The notes beneath the pieces were generated by a model. That model was given only the letters and a program-made list of their open reading frames with translations, did no database searches and had not been told where the DNA came from. Position numbers and translations under genes: made by a program. From Thermoplasmata archaeon (GTDB lineage Archaea > Thermoplasmatota > Thermoplasmata > Thermoplasmatales > Thermoplasmataceae), in the NCBI GenBank assembly GCA_021792045.1, contig JAJYVJ010000001.1, positions 1 to 64,000 of the forward strand: a stretch of DNA of 64,000 nt, written 5' to 3'. Below, in pieces: positions 27,769-36,488 of the stretch; the first letter of the stretch is position 1; every line of letters begins with the position of its first letter.

Positions 27769-29697
27769 ATGTCTGCACATCTTCGATTGAGGTTGTTCAC
27801 AATCATGATCCTTATGGTTATGTTTTTTGCAAGCTGCGCTTTTGGGATAGCTGGAGATCACGTAGCTGAAAACGCTGTTACTGGAGTGTTCGCCATAAAT
27901 AACGGGGTTCACCGCAACATCCATAATGAGGTCCAATCAAGTTCATCATTTCAGTATAGCGAGGAAACGCTTGTCCTTTTGAATGGCACGATCATTCAAG
28001 GAAATTTTGCGAACAGGGTTGAACCGGTAAATCCATGGGCTGTTGCATACGATCCTTCTAATGGTTATGTTTACGTTGCCAACTATGGCTTAAACGATGT
28101 TTATGTGATAAATTCATCAAACAGCATCATCGCAAAGATTGGTGTTGGAATAGAACCAGATTCCGTTGTTTATGACCCTTTCAATCATGATATTTATGTA
28201 TCCAACTTTGAATCTGAAAACGTATCGGTTATTAATCCAACAAACAGTGTTGTCCAGAGCATCAACTTAGGTGCAGAACCACAGTCTCTGACCTATGATC
28301 CATTGAACCATATTGTCTATGGGTCAAATCCCGAGAACGATAGCATATCTGCGATAAATTCCACAACGGGAAATGTCTCTTCAATATCCATTCCGGGAGC
28401 ACCCCATGCCGTGTGCTACGATCCTTCCAACGGCTACCTTTACTCTGCAGATTTCAATTCAAACAACACCTCCGTTATCAACACGACATCAGGAAAGATC
28501 ATAGATAACGTAACGGTTGGGACCGAGCCGTATGCCCTTGCCTTTGATCCGTTTAATGATTACATTTATGTTTCCAATGCTGGCTCTAATAATATTTCGC
28601 TCATCAACACATTGAATGTCGTCGTGGTTACGGTCAATGTCGGAATAAATCCGGAAGGCATGGCTTACGATAATGAGACTGAATATATGTATGTGGTCAA
28701 TTTAGGTTCCTATAATGTCTCTGTCATAGCCCCTTCAGATCATGTGATTGGATCTGTAGATGTTGGTTTGTTACCAGATTCAGCGGTCTATGATCCACTA
28801 AACGGGTACGTCTATGTTACGGATACTGCGAACGGCACAGTTACTATAATCATGCCTCCTGCCAAAAAATACAGCGTGGCTTTCAATGAATCTGGTTTGC
28901 CTTCCGGATATGCATGGAATCTGACCTTTAATGGCTCCGTTCATAAACTCGATAATTCGTCATACGTTTTCTCTGTGCAGAATGGTAGCTATAATTACAG
29001 TGCATCCTCAGAGGGTTATCGTGTAATATCAGGCTTAGTTGTAGTCAATGGTTCAAACATGTCGGTAAACCTCACCTTCGTTCCGGTGAATTACAGCGTT
29101 TCCTTCACAGAATCAGGCCTTCCTGCCGGTACTGAATGGTACGTCAACGTCACCAACACGAGTACGGGATATGTGCTTCATGGGCGCTCAAATCTTTCTG
29201 ATATGCCATTCTTCCTCTCTAATGGTTCTTACGCCTACACGGTTGCATCCGCGGACAAGAATTATGCTCCCTCACCGTCATCAGGCTCGCTGAGTGTCAA
29301 CGGTACGAATTCATCGATTGTCCTGGTGTTCAAGGAGCTGAGGTATTCTGTTATATTCTCAGAGACGGGCCTTCAATCAGGCGTATCATGGTCTGTGACA
29401 TTTGATGGCATAACCGATTCGTCTACGTCAAGTTCCATAACGTTCATCGTTCCAAACGGAACGTATTCCTACGTCATAGGATCGGTGGCAGGTTATACGC
29501 AGCCGTCTAACGGAACCGTGAGAGTAAACGGAAGCACCGTGATTCAATCGGTGGCATTCACAAGGTTATTCTCAGTGCCACCACCTGAGTTGCACCCAAA
29601 ATCCCATTCCTTGGACGAGGAACTTTACATAATTACCGGGGTTCTGATAGTCGCAATCATCGCCCTTGCAGTCTACATAGTGAAGAGGAAAAAATAG
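27769..29697 (+). CDS. YVTN seven-bladed propeller surface protein
   Basis: Exported protein of 642 residues with a signal peptide (RLRLFTIMILMVMFFASCAF). Residues about 90-365 contain seven repeats of about 42 residues, each with the pattern PxxxxYDP then YVxN and VINxx, i.e. a seven-bladed YVTN beta-propeller. Three ESGLP-type repeats of about 85 residues follow (NESGLPSG, TESGLPAG, SETGLQSG), then one helix and KRKK at the end. It is anchored outside the cell and looks like a binding or adhesion protein; no catalytic residues are seen. The same ESGLP-type module is at the end of the thermopsin at 30815. Confidence 0.85.
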   Translation: MSAHLRLRLFTIMILMVMFFASCAFGIAGDHVAENAVTGVFAINNGVHRNIHNEVQSSSSFQYSEETLVLLNGTIIQGNFANRVEPVNPWAVAYDPSNGYVYVANYGLNDVYVINSSNSIIAKIGVGIEPDSVVYDPFNHDIYVSNFESENVSVINPTNSVVQSINLGAEPQSLTYDPLNHIVYGSNPENDSISAINSTTGNVSSISIPGAPHAVCYDPSNGYLYSADFNSNNTSVINTTSGKIIDNVTVGTEPYALAFDPFNDYIYVSNAGSNNISLINTLNVVVVTVNVGINPEGMAYDNETEYMYVVNLGSYNVSVIAPSDHVIGSVDVGLLPDSAVYDPLNGYVYVTDTANGTVTIIMPPAKKYSVAFNESGLPSGYAWNLTFNGSVHKLDNSSYVFSVQNGSYNYSASSEGYRVISGLVVVNGSNMSVNLTFVPVNYSVSFTESGLPAGTEWYVNVTNTSTGYVLHGRSNLSDMPFFLSNGSYAYTVASADKNYAPSPSSGSLSVNGTNSSIVLVFKELRYSVIFSETGLQSGVSWSVTFDGITDSSTSSSITFIVPNGTYSYVIGSVAGYTQPSNGTVRVNGSTVIQSVAFTRLFSVPPPELHPKSHSLDEELYIITGVLIVAIIALAVYIVKRKK

Positions 29698-29705
29698 GAT
29701 TTCAT

Positions 29706-30323
29706 TCACTGCTCTCTCAGGTGCCGGAGGATCATTTCGATAACCCTTGAGGCATCAGATCTGTTCAGCTCCTCCATGGATTCTGCATCAAAATTACTCA
29801 GGAAGCCGCTGATGATATCAGATCCTATGTTACCTGATTCTATCAGTCTCTTAATGTAGTTGATCTGGTTTTGCGTGATCTTCGGGGAACCAGTAGAGGT
29901 ATCTTCTCCAAAGTCCTGGGTGAAGAGGAACGAAGCTCCCGTCGCAGTTAGGACAGCGTCAACAAACGATCTCTTCTTCGCAATCTTGATCGCGGAGTTT
30001 GTCGCCCTTGCATCGTTCCTTTCAGGATCGATCTCAGATGTAGAGCAGGATCCAAAACCGTTACCCACGATCTTTCCATCCTGAAATATCTTAGTCTCGA
30101 AAACAAACGTCTCGTTCTTCCCCCTGCACTCTTCCACTATGAAGGACTGCGATGTGAACGAGAACTCCTGAAGAAGAAGCTCAGCACCGCCCTTGAGAAG
30201 CGTCATCTTTTCTCCCCCGCGTATGTAGTCTGAGCCCTGCCTCATCTGCTCCCTGAACACCTTCAATATGGCATCCCTCTTTTCAATTTCTGTAGTTTCC
30301 AATATTTCTTCCTGTGGCCCCAT
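29706..30323 (-). CDS. Rad52-like single-strand annealing protein (tentative)
   Basis: A 205-residue soluble protein that resembles the phage-type Rad52/annealing family. The N-terminal part has YIRGGEKMTLLKGGAELLL, then strands with GKIVGNGFGSCSTSE, and the typical helix NDARATNSAIKIAKKRSFVD followed by AVLTATGASFLFTQD. The C-terminal 50 residues (ITQNQINYIKRLIE, ELNRSDASRVIEM) look like the small helical tail found on viral recombination proteins. It would anneal single strands in recombination or repair. It is divergent from a small winged-helix gene with an 18-bp palindrome between both promoters. A mobile-element origin is possible. The assignment rests on motif resemblance only. Confidence 0.55.
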   Translation of the reverse strand: MGPQEEILETTEIEKRDAILKVFREQMRQGSDYIRGGEKMTLLKGGAELLLQEFSFTSQSFIVEECRGKNETFVFETKIFQDGKIVGNGFGSCSTSEIDPERNDARATNSAIKIAKKRSFVDAVLTATGASFLFTQDFGEDTSTGSPKITQNQINYIKRLIESGNIGSDIISGFLSNFDAESMEELNRSDASRVIEMILRHLREQ

Positions 30324-30340
30324 GATTCATAATATACTGT

Positions 30341-30355
30341 ACATATATATAAATG
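30341..30355 (-). promoter_or_regulatory. TATA box of annealing-protein gene
   Basis: On the minus strand, CATTTATATATATGT is centred about 25 bases before the ATG at 30323, the spacing of a leaderless promoter. Confidence 0.55.
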
Positions 30356-30360
30356 TATCT

Positions 30361-30378
30361 ACAATCAAGCTTGATTGT
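30361..30378. promoter_or_regulatory. 18-bp perfect palindrome, candidate shared operator
   Basis: ACAATCAAG followed by CTTGATTGT, perfectly self-complementary. It lies between the two outward-facing TATA regions of the annealing-protein gene and the winged-helix gene, so one bound dimer could control both. Confidence 0.65.
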
Positions 30379-30420
30379 GCATTATAAATTACCTTAAATA
30401 TGCCAAATCAATATTGAATT

Positions 30421-30681
30421 GTGATTGTGAAAGCGTTATCTGAAAAACATTCTGTCTCAGTCCTGTTGGGTCTTCTGGACAACGGCGAGGTTAGCAAGAT
30501 GAGGATCATGAAATTTGGGCCCTCGATCAACTCGATAGATGCCCTCCTGGAAATACTGAAGAGGGAGGACCTCATAAGCGTGAAGGAGGAACGGAGGGGG
30601 AGGCGCGTATTCCTCATCTCTCTCACAGAGAAGGGGAGAAAGGTTGCAGAGATCCTGGACAGCATCAGGAAGATGGGATGA
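30421..30681 (+). CDS. Small winged-helix transcriptional regulator
   Basis: An 86-residue DNA-binding protein with a MarR/ArsR-like winged helix: MRIMKFGPSINSIDALLEIL for the recognition helices, REDLISVKEERRGRRVF for the wing and LTEKGRKVAEIL for the last helix. The start is GTG at 30421 (a second GTG lies two codons later); a TATA-like CTTAAATATG about 24 bases upstream fits a leaderless mRNA. No sensor domain is present. It is the likely binder of the palindrome upstream, and so would control itself and the divergent annealing protein. Confidence 0.82.
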   Translation: MIVKALSEKHSVSVLLGLLDNGEVSKMRIMKFGPSINSIDALLEILKREDLISVKEERRGRRVFLISLTEKGRKVAEILDSIRKMG

Positions 30682-30783
30682 CTGTAATCGCACCAATCGA
30701 ATTAATGCGGGATCTTGATCCTTGAACTTTCTCATCGCGTATCAAATTTCAGAATCTTTGAGGATTTGTTACTAATCCAGAGA

Positions 30784-30796
30784 AAGTATATATATG
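30784..30796 (+). promoter_or_regulatory. TATA box that decides the thermopsin start
   Basis: AAAGTATATATAT is centred about 25 bases before the ATG at 30815 but overlaps the ATG at 30794, so transcription would begin at 30815 and the earlier ATG would not be in the message. Confidence 0.55.
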
Positions 30797-30814
30797 AATG
30801 ATTCCTCTGAGCTT

Positions 30815-32365
30815 ATGCGTGAGCTCATTGCACTCATTCTCGTGGTTCTTATTCTCTGTTTCATAGGGGTGGCACCAACCGCGAATCATGCCAAGGCTGT
30901 GAGTGCAGGCATTGTCATGCCGTCCGCAGTAAACACAGGAACGATATACACGCATGAGCCTGCGCCAATGGGGATCGCAGATTACGGCATCGGTCCTAGA
31001 GGGGAGCCTTATGAATACAATACAACGTCCTTCATGGGCGTTGCCACTCTGTATTCCCTGAGCACCTATAATTCTTCACTTAATTACAGTTCGTACTATG
31101 GCGGGCCCTACGGAATGACTTTTCAGTTAAACGCCGTTCTTGTTGCAGTGTCTGGCGGGATCCTCCATGCTTACTGGTCACAGGACGTTGCTTTTATTAA
31201 TACTTCGTCGAACAGGATAAGGTTTGAGGACAATCTATGGAACTATACATCCGAAGGCGCGGATATGTACAATTCCACTGTCTCCGGCAGCGGGAAGATA
31301 GAAAACTTCTCAGGCGGGAACTACTACTACGACTTCGCCTCAAAATCGCTTTCAGGCAACAACATAGATCTGAACTATCCTTCCACCGTAGAGCTGAGGA
31401 TGAACGCCACGGTTGCCAGCGATCATCCAGAGATCGTATTCTCGTATAACGACGGTTACGGATGGCAGGTTTATGATAGGGCAGTAATAAAATTCCTCAA
31501 CACATCGGGAACTCCGGAGTTCCGCGTTGATGGCTTCACGTACAGTCCGGTAGGGACTTACTACGATGCTGAGCTCATCATGGGAGGTCCAGCCGGTGGC
31601 TCGCACACGGGGATCGTTTCCTCGTCGGTTCGACTCCAGCTTGATTACTGGAACGGTCACAACTACCAGATGATCACGAACGCATTCGATTTTGGCTCAA
31701 ATACCCAGGAAGGCATCTACAACGCTGGTGATTCTGCCGTATATTCCACAGCAAACGGATCACTATACGCTCAGATAACGGCTGGTAACGCCACTCTGGG
31801 GCAGATCTACAATTCAGGCGATATCGGTATTTTGAACGTGACATCAAACGTACCATCAGGATACATTATGATCAATGGCACAGCTTACAACTTTACCGGC
31901 GAAGACGTGAATATAACGCTATATCCGGGTGAGTATGCCCTCCAATTATACACATCGTCGAATGTGCTTGTAGCTTCTGATACGTTAAACCTTTCTCGTG
32001 GGGAGTACCTTCCAATGGTCATCACCGGCAGTTATGCCGTAACTTTTTACGAGACAGGGTTATCTCCCGGTACATCATGGTCAGTTACGCTCAACGGAAC
32101 GACGGAATCATCAACCACTAGCATGATAATTTTCATGGTTTCCAATGGAACTTACTCATACAGGGTGAATCCGGTTTCTGGGTACATCGCTCTTAATGAC
32201 AGCGGTAATATGTCAGTTTTCGGAGAAAATGTAGAATACAACGTAACATTCAAGGCAGAGAAAGGCGCTCCTGTCAATCTGACCCTGCTCATTGGGACTT
32301 TTGTTGCGATCCTTGTGGTTGCCGTGGTTCTCTCTATATTGCTCAGAAGGAAGCCCAGGAGATAA
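30815..32365 (+). CDS. Thermopsin-family acid protease (A5)
   Basis: An exported protease of the thermopsin family (peptidase A5), pepstatin-insensitive enzymes active at low pH and high temperature. From ATG 30815 it has 516 residues: signal peptide (MRELIALILVVLILCFIGV), then PAPMGIADYGIG, the family's conserved opening, FQLNAVL, WSQDVAFI, FEDNLWNY and MGGPAGGSHTG. Near the C-terminus one ESGLP-type module (YETGLSPGTSWSV) is shared with the YVTN protein, followed by one helix and RRKPRR. The first ATG at 30794 is rejected because the TATA box covers it. It digests external protein while tethered to the cell. Confidence 0.88.
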   Translation: MRELIALILVVLILCFIGVAPTANHAKAVSAGIVMPSAVNTGTIYTHEPAPMGIADYGIGPRGEPYEYNTTSFMGVATLYSLSTYNSSLNYSSYYGGPYGMTFQLNAVLVAVSGGILHAYWSQDVAFINTSSNRIRFEDNLWNYTSEGADMYNSTVSGSGKIENFSGGNYYYDFASKSLSGNNIDLNYPSTVELRMNATVASDHPEIVFSYNDGYGWQVYDRAVIKFLNTSGTPEFRVDGFTYSPVGTYYDAELIMGGPAGGSHTGIVSSSVRLQLDYWNGHNYQMITNAFDFGSNTQEGIYNAGDSAVYSTANGSLYAQITAGNATLGQIYNSGDIGILNVTSNVPSGYIMINGTAYNFTGEDVNITLYPGEYALQLYTSSNVLVASDTLNLSRGEYLPMVITGSYAVTFYETGLSPGTSWSVTLNGTTESSTTSMIIFMVSNGTYSYRVNPVSGYIALNDSGNMSVFGENVEYNVTFKAEKGAPVNLTLLIGTFVAILVVAVVLSILLRRKPRR

Positions 32366-32744
32366 ACAAAGCGTTGTCCTAATTAACCGATTGGATGAGC
32401 GATATGGCAAGGATCAAAAAATAGCTAAATATGTATATATTCTTAGGTGTTTTCTACTTGGTTAATATTGATGCGGTGATTTTGGGTGACCTTCTCTTCC
32501 AGCTTTCGCAGGGAGCTTCCCACTTCAAAAGTTGCTGGCGGAATCTCCATGGGCTCGAATTCCTCTCAACCCCGAAGGTACCTTGTACATTTAGGATGCA
32601 GGCACGCACGAAGCAATATGCAATCCCACCTATTTCACTTCTGTCTTCCAGCAGACATCGTAATATCCTTAGGAAAATAATAAGTTCTCATTCGCTTTCA
32701 TCCTTTATATCGCGAAAGGGGAATTTCCGCTCGCAAATGTTAAA
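32366..32744. other. Intergenic stretch with possible gene remnant
   Basis: No intact gene. On the minus strand a frame of about 32 codons ends near 32455 (containing MEIPPATFEVGSSLRKLEEK) and stays open through one in-frame TGA to an upstream CLHPKC segment, which looks like a decayed small Cys-containing protein. This is weak evidence. Confidence 0.3.
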
Positions 32745-33002
32745 ATGAAGAGGATGCCAACAAAGAAGGAATCGGAAGACGCACAGAAGATTGTCGACGA
32801 GGCTAAAAAGAATTGGGCAAAGATTGAGGCCTTTGACACATACGGGATGTATGACACGGTTGCGGTCGTGAAGGGAACCAGCAAGGAAGAGAAAATTTAT
32901 CTGCGCTATCTTCACGCTGTTAAGGAATGGGCAGACGTCCAAACCATGGTAGTCATCGAGAAGAAACTCCACGACAAGGTGGACAAGAAATTCCTTAAGT
33001 AA
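32745..33002 (+). CDS. Small charged hypothetical protein
   Basis: An 85-residue basic, Lys/Glu-rich soluble protein starting at ATG 32745 (a second in-frame ATG at 32754). It probably forms two long helices around a short beta segment (MYDTVAVVKGTS). No family is recognised. A TATA-like CTTTATATC lies about 38 bases upstream. Codon use is like that of neighbouring genes. Its position at the edge of the accessory zone leaves both host gene and element gene possible. Confidence 0.5.
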   Translation: MKRMPTKKESEDAQKIVDEAKKNWAKIEAFDTYGMYDTVAVVKGTSKEEKIYLRYLHAVKEWADVQTMVVIEKKLHDKVDKKFLK

Positions 33003-33384
33003 GGCTGTCAAGGGAAAGAATGCGGTCGTGGATAAGGCCGCTCGATACACTTTTGTTTTATTACGGCCAAAGCGGTAACCAGTGAAGCCTGAGTTCTAAA
33101 TCGACGAAAAATAATGATCTGTATAAACTGGTAAAACAGAAGGAGTTGAGTTTTCTCAATGCTTTCGAAGTTCACGTAGAAGAGCGCTGAACAGAAATTT
33201 TCATCGATAGAGGCACATCCATGTTATGTTTTCCAATAATCAAATGCGGCGCGTTCACGTATAAGAGCCAAATAACCATTTCGTTGTAGGAAGTAGAAAG
33301 ATTTAAACCGGCGATTGTGGAATGAATTCAACAAGCGTTGATAGGGTTTTCAAGATCGAAAGGCAAAGGAAGGTTTAACTTTAT

Positions 33385-33399
33385 TATCTGTAACAGATA
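33385..33399. promoter_or_regulatory. 15-bp palindrome before broken frame
   Basis: TATCTGT and ACAGATA around a single A. It is centred 20 bases before ATG 33412, where a promoter for that frame would lie, so it may be an old operator. Confidence 0.4.
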
Positions 33400-33411
33400 G
33401 ATCTATTTCGG

Positions 33412-33683
33412 ATGAAAAAGGAGGATGAAATCCTGCGTAAGTGGAATAAGGAGCAATTGACACTTCAACCAATGAGTACATGCTGGAGGCAAAATCCATA
33501 CCCCGCGTCAAGCGTACCCTCGATCCTCTCATAAACGTTTGGCACGGAATTCATGGCGATTCCTGCTCCTATATAGGGAAGGTAACCAGCCGAATCCACC
33601 GGAAGTCAATGCCAGAAGATCTATGTAAAGCGTTGCCCCTTGCAGGAATATTTCGAGAACAAGTTCAAAAAAAGGGATTCTGA
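33412..33683 (+). pseudogene. Possible frameshifted small gene
   Basis: ATG at 33412 opens MKKEDEILRKWNKE. Near 33453 a different frame gives AIDTSTNEYMLEAKSIPRV and runs to a stop at 33683. Joined, they look like one protein of about 90 residues with a frameshift. No family is recognised and the joint is inferred from composition only. The rest of 33003-33750 shows no gene. Confidence 0.3.
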
Positions 33684-33750
33684 AATTTCTTGGAGAGCAT
33701 TTATGATTGAATGTTCTGAGAACTCAGGTACCCAGGATCAAACTTTTATT

Positions 33751-34392
33751 TCATCTATTGAGACATGAACTATGCGCCCATCCATGCTCCCTCATATAAC
33801 CTTTCATCGCGATGTGGTCATTGTCTCCCGGTCTCATCACCATTGGCTTACCACAGACACTGCAGGGGTATGTTATCTTGAACTCTAACTCAGCCTCCCC
33901 GTACCCCTCGAACTGTCCTTCCTCAAATCCTCTCCTCCGTCCATTCTGATAGACCATCCTTTCCATGTTGGGTATCTTCACCTTTGCCATTTCAAAGTCC
34001 TCATCGCTGACTGTAGCTGCCGAATCAGTTTCCCTGAAGTATGAATAATCGGGCATATCCCGTTTCTTGTGACAGATAGAACACTTATCGTCACTCCATA
34101 GAAATTTTTCCCTATGGCACTTTGAACATGGCCCGAACCTGGCATAGCGGTCTCTGGCCTCCTTGAAACCTCTCCGGTACTGTATCACAGCCTCTGTTAC
34201 AGGGAGAGATTGAATCTCTTTCTCCAGGTCGAATTTACCTTCCAGCAGTTCTGTGATTACCTGGGCGTATGAGCGTGTTCCCTTTACCTTGTCAAGGTTC
34301 TCCTTAACCCTCTTGTTGAGGTGAACCGTGACAGGGGGATGTTCCATCTGGTATTTTATCTGTGAGGGCGGGTAATGCCTCCTTTTCTGCAT
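33751..34392 (-). CDS. RHH-like and zinc-finger protein
   Basis: A 213-residue soluble protein. The N-terminal part (PPVTVHLNKRVKENLDKVKG, then SYAQVITELLEG) fits a ribbon-helix-helix DNA-binding domain. The middle has paired CxxC motifs (CSKCHREK and CSICHKK, 19 residues apart) for a zinc ribbon. The C-terminus has CSVCGKPM and HEWAH-like GWAHSSC, a second possible zinc site reminiscent of HNH or treble-clef folds. A TATA box (TATATAATAT, 34411-34420) lies about 24 bases before its ATG. It stands 300 bases from an IS element in a gene-poor zone. Function is unknown; a regulator or nuclease of a mobile element is plausible. Confidence 0.6.
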   Translation of the reverse strand: MQKRRHYPPSQIKYQMEHPPVTVHLNKRVKENLDKVKGTRSYAQVITELLEGKFDLEKEIQSLPVTEAVIQYRRGFKEARDRYARFGPCSKCHREKFLWSDDKCSICHKKRDMPDYSYFRETDSAATVSDEDFEMAKVKIPNMERMVYQNGRRRGFEEGQFEGYGEAELEFKITYPCSVCGKPMVMRPGDNDHIAMKGYMREHGWAHSSCLNR

Positions 34393-34684
34393 GAATATTG
34401 ATTCTGTTCCTATATAATATCATTTGTGAGTTCGGACTGATTTCCCATATAATACAGGTATCTGTTCTATACCTTCTTTTTGTTGAGACAATATGCATAA
34501 TTCAGAATTTTTTTAACTTCGATTTTCATGCTTAATCCTATGTATATATAGTGTTAAAACACCGATAAGAACCTGCAGTTTCTCCAAATTTTCACCTGAA
34601 CGTTCCTGAAAATTAGAAATGCAATAATTGTACAAATTATGCCCGATATATGGATATCATCACACAGTAGCGCATCAGGTTGCG

Positions 34685-34706
34685 TTCAAACTTGAGTTCC
34701 GCATGA
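34685..34706 (+). repeat. Left terminal inverted repeat of IS
   Basis: TTCAAACTTGAGTTCCGCAT plus two bases; its reverse complement matches the right end at 19 of 22 positions. Confidence 0.7.
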
Positions 34707-34776
34707 CATAGTTTAACACTTTTTTTTCCAGGTCCTTTCATTTCCTTCCTATTTCAATACATCGTCGTGCTTTGTG

Positions 34777-34799
34777 TATGTGCATAATTGATGCACATA
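34777..34799. promoter_or_regulatory. 23-bp palindrome before transposase promoter
   Basis: TATGTGCAT and ATGCACATA, nine perfect pairs around AATTG. It abuts the TATA box ATATTTATATAC (about 34798-34810), itself about 27 bases before the GTG start. It is a candidate operator or transposase-binding site. Confidence 0.5.
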
Positions 34800-34830
34800 T
34801 ATTTATATACCTCCATGCGATTCCAGCTAT

Positions 34831-36402
34831 GTGTTCCTGAGATATACAAAGGTAAGGAGGGGTTCAGCTGTTCTTGAATACGCCTCCATAGCCGAAAGAA
34901 CCATAGAGAATGATAAGCAGAAGACAAAGACACTGAAGTACCTTGGTCCTGTGAAATCTGAATCTGACAGGGAAAGGTACAGGAGAACATTTCAGGAATA
35001 CAGGGAGGCGATGAGGAAGTTCTCGCTCACCGATCTCAGGATAAAGCCAACATTATCCTTTGGCATCTTCCATGCCTCTAAGGCCATAATGGATCGATAT
35101 GGAATCTCAGCCGTCCTTGAACGTTACACAGGAATGTATGCCGGTATCCTCTCATTCATGATCTCCTCCAGGCTGTTCGAAGCATCATCAGACATCGATC
35201 TTCTCTCCCTCAGGGAAAGAGTGTACTATCCATGGGAGTTGAGGATGAGCAAGGATAACATCTACAGGTCTCTGGATGCGATCATTGAAGAGAAGGATCG
35301 CATCGAAACCGATCTCTTCGATGCTCTCAAACCTGACACATCCACTGTACATTATGACCTTACCTCCTCCTATTTCGAGGGGAGGGAGGAAAACGATCTC
35401 GTATTATTCGGATATTCCCGTGATAAGAAGCGCGGTAAAGAGCAGATCGTCATCGGCCTGATCATGGCTGATGGAATACCGATACACCATGAGGTCTGGC
35501 CCGGTAACACCATAGATCCGAAGACACTCGAGAACACAATATCCTTCCTGAAGGATCGATTCGGCATCAAAAATATGATATTCATAGCAGACAGGGCATT
35601 CGGAAGATCGAGGTCCCTCGATCTCCTCGATCGGAACCAATACATAACGGCAGCATACAGGTGGGATCAGCCCTATCGCAATACTTTAATCGGGACGGAT
35701 TTCACGGATGGCCATCCCATGGATGGCCTCATCGTGAAGGAGGTTAAGATAAGCCCCAAGGAAATAATTAGGTCTCCCACCGAGGATCAATTAAAGCTTG
35801 CAGAAAAGAGAAGGTACATAGCAGTATACAACCCTGACAGGGAAGCTCTCGATCTTATGGATCTGGAGGAGAAGATCGGTGCCGTCAAGAAGAAGATCTC
35901 TGAAATTCATGATCCGGGTGATCTGAAGAAATCGCTGGGGAGTCTCAAATCGCTTGTCAAGTTCTCTAAGAATGCTCCGGTGCTCAACGAGAGTCGCATC
36001 GATATCATTCGGAAACTGGCAGGAAGATTCCTCATAGTCACGAACACCGATCTTCCTTATGGCGAGATCGTATCAGCTTACAAGGAACAGTGGAAGATTG
36101 AGCGTGCTTTCCGTACAATAAAATCATTCCTTGATATCAGGCCGGTATACCACAGAAGATCCGAGAGGATAAGAGCGCATGTTTTTGTCTGTGTATTATC
36201 GTTCCTTGTTTCCGCCATCATGGAGAAGTCCACTGGAAGATCGATTGAGAGCATAAGGAAGGATCTGAATTGCCTGGATGTTGTTCCTGTAACCGTAGAA
36301 AACAGGAAGTTTTATGTTTCATCCGACAGTCCGGAAGTGTCGTCCATTCTTAAGAGTCTGAAAATACCATATCCAAGGATCCATGAAAGTGCACATACAT
36401 AA
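34831..36402 (+). CDS. Transposase, IS4/IS1634-like DDE family
   Basis: A 523-residue DDE transposase that cuts and joins the element ends. The catalytic triad can be read: D176 in YDLTSSYFEG, D254 in FIADRAFG and E424 in QWKIERAFRTIK (the YREK-like motif of the IS4 superfamily). The region after the second Asp holds the long insert typical of IS1634-like enzymes. The start is GTG at 34831 with a TATA box 27 bases upstream, so it is probably leaderless. No frameshift or stop is present. It is the only transposase in the window. Confidence 0.88.
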   Translation: MFLRYTKVRRGSAVLEYASIAERTIENDKQKTKTLKYLGPVKSESDRERYRRTFQEYREAMRKFSLTDLRIKPTLSFGIFHASKAIMDRYGISAVLERYTGMYAGILSFMISSRLFEASSDIDLLSLRERVYYPWELRMSKDNIYRSLDAIIEEKDRIETDLFDALKPDTSTVHYDLTSSYFEGREENDLVLFGYSRDKKRGKEQIVIGLIMADGIPIHHEVWPGNTIDPKTLENTISFLKDRFGIKNMIFIADRAFGRSRSLDLLDRNQYITAAYRWDQPYRNTLIGTDFTDGHPMDGLIVKEVKISPKEIIRSPTEDQLKLAEKRRYIAVYNPDREALDLMDLEEKIGAVKKKISEIHDPGDLKKSLGSLKSLVKFSKNAPVLNESRIDIIRKLAGRFLIVTNTDLPYGEIVSAYKEQWKIERAFRTIKSFLDIRPVYHRRSERIRAHVFVCVLSFLVSAIMEKSTGRSIESIRKDLNCLDVVPVTVENRKFYVSSDSPEVSSILKSLKIPYPRIHESAHT

Positions 36403-36466
36403 TTTTTCATGATTCACAGGAAACCATATCGAATACGAGCTCCGCATGAAAATCTGACAATGATTC

Positions 36467-36488
36467 TCATGCGAAACTCAAGTTCAAA
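36467..36488 (-). repeat. Right terminal inverted repeat of IS
   Basis: TCATGCGAAACTCAAGTTCA plus two bases, pairing with the left end. A second, partial copy of the inner part (GAGCTCCGCATGA) lies just inside, at about 36437-36449. Confidence 0.7.

Larger units (their letters stand above)
34685..36488 (+). mobile_element. Insertion sequence with IS4/IS1634-like transposase
   Basis: A complete element of about 1.8 kb: one transposase gene framed by 22-bp imperfect inverted repeats (19 of 22 match). I could not find a clear target-site duplication, so the outer ends may differ by a few bases. The reading frame is intact, so it may still be active. Confidence 0.75.

Noticed and set aside
32688..33050. 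A 120-residue minus-strand frame
   Set aside because: It is the shadow of the plus-strand 85-residue gene, whose composition and start are better.
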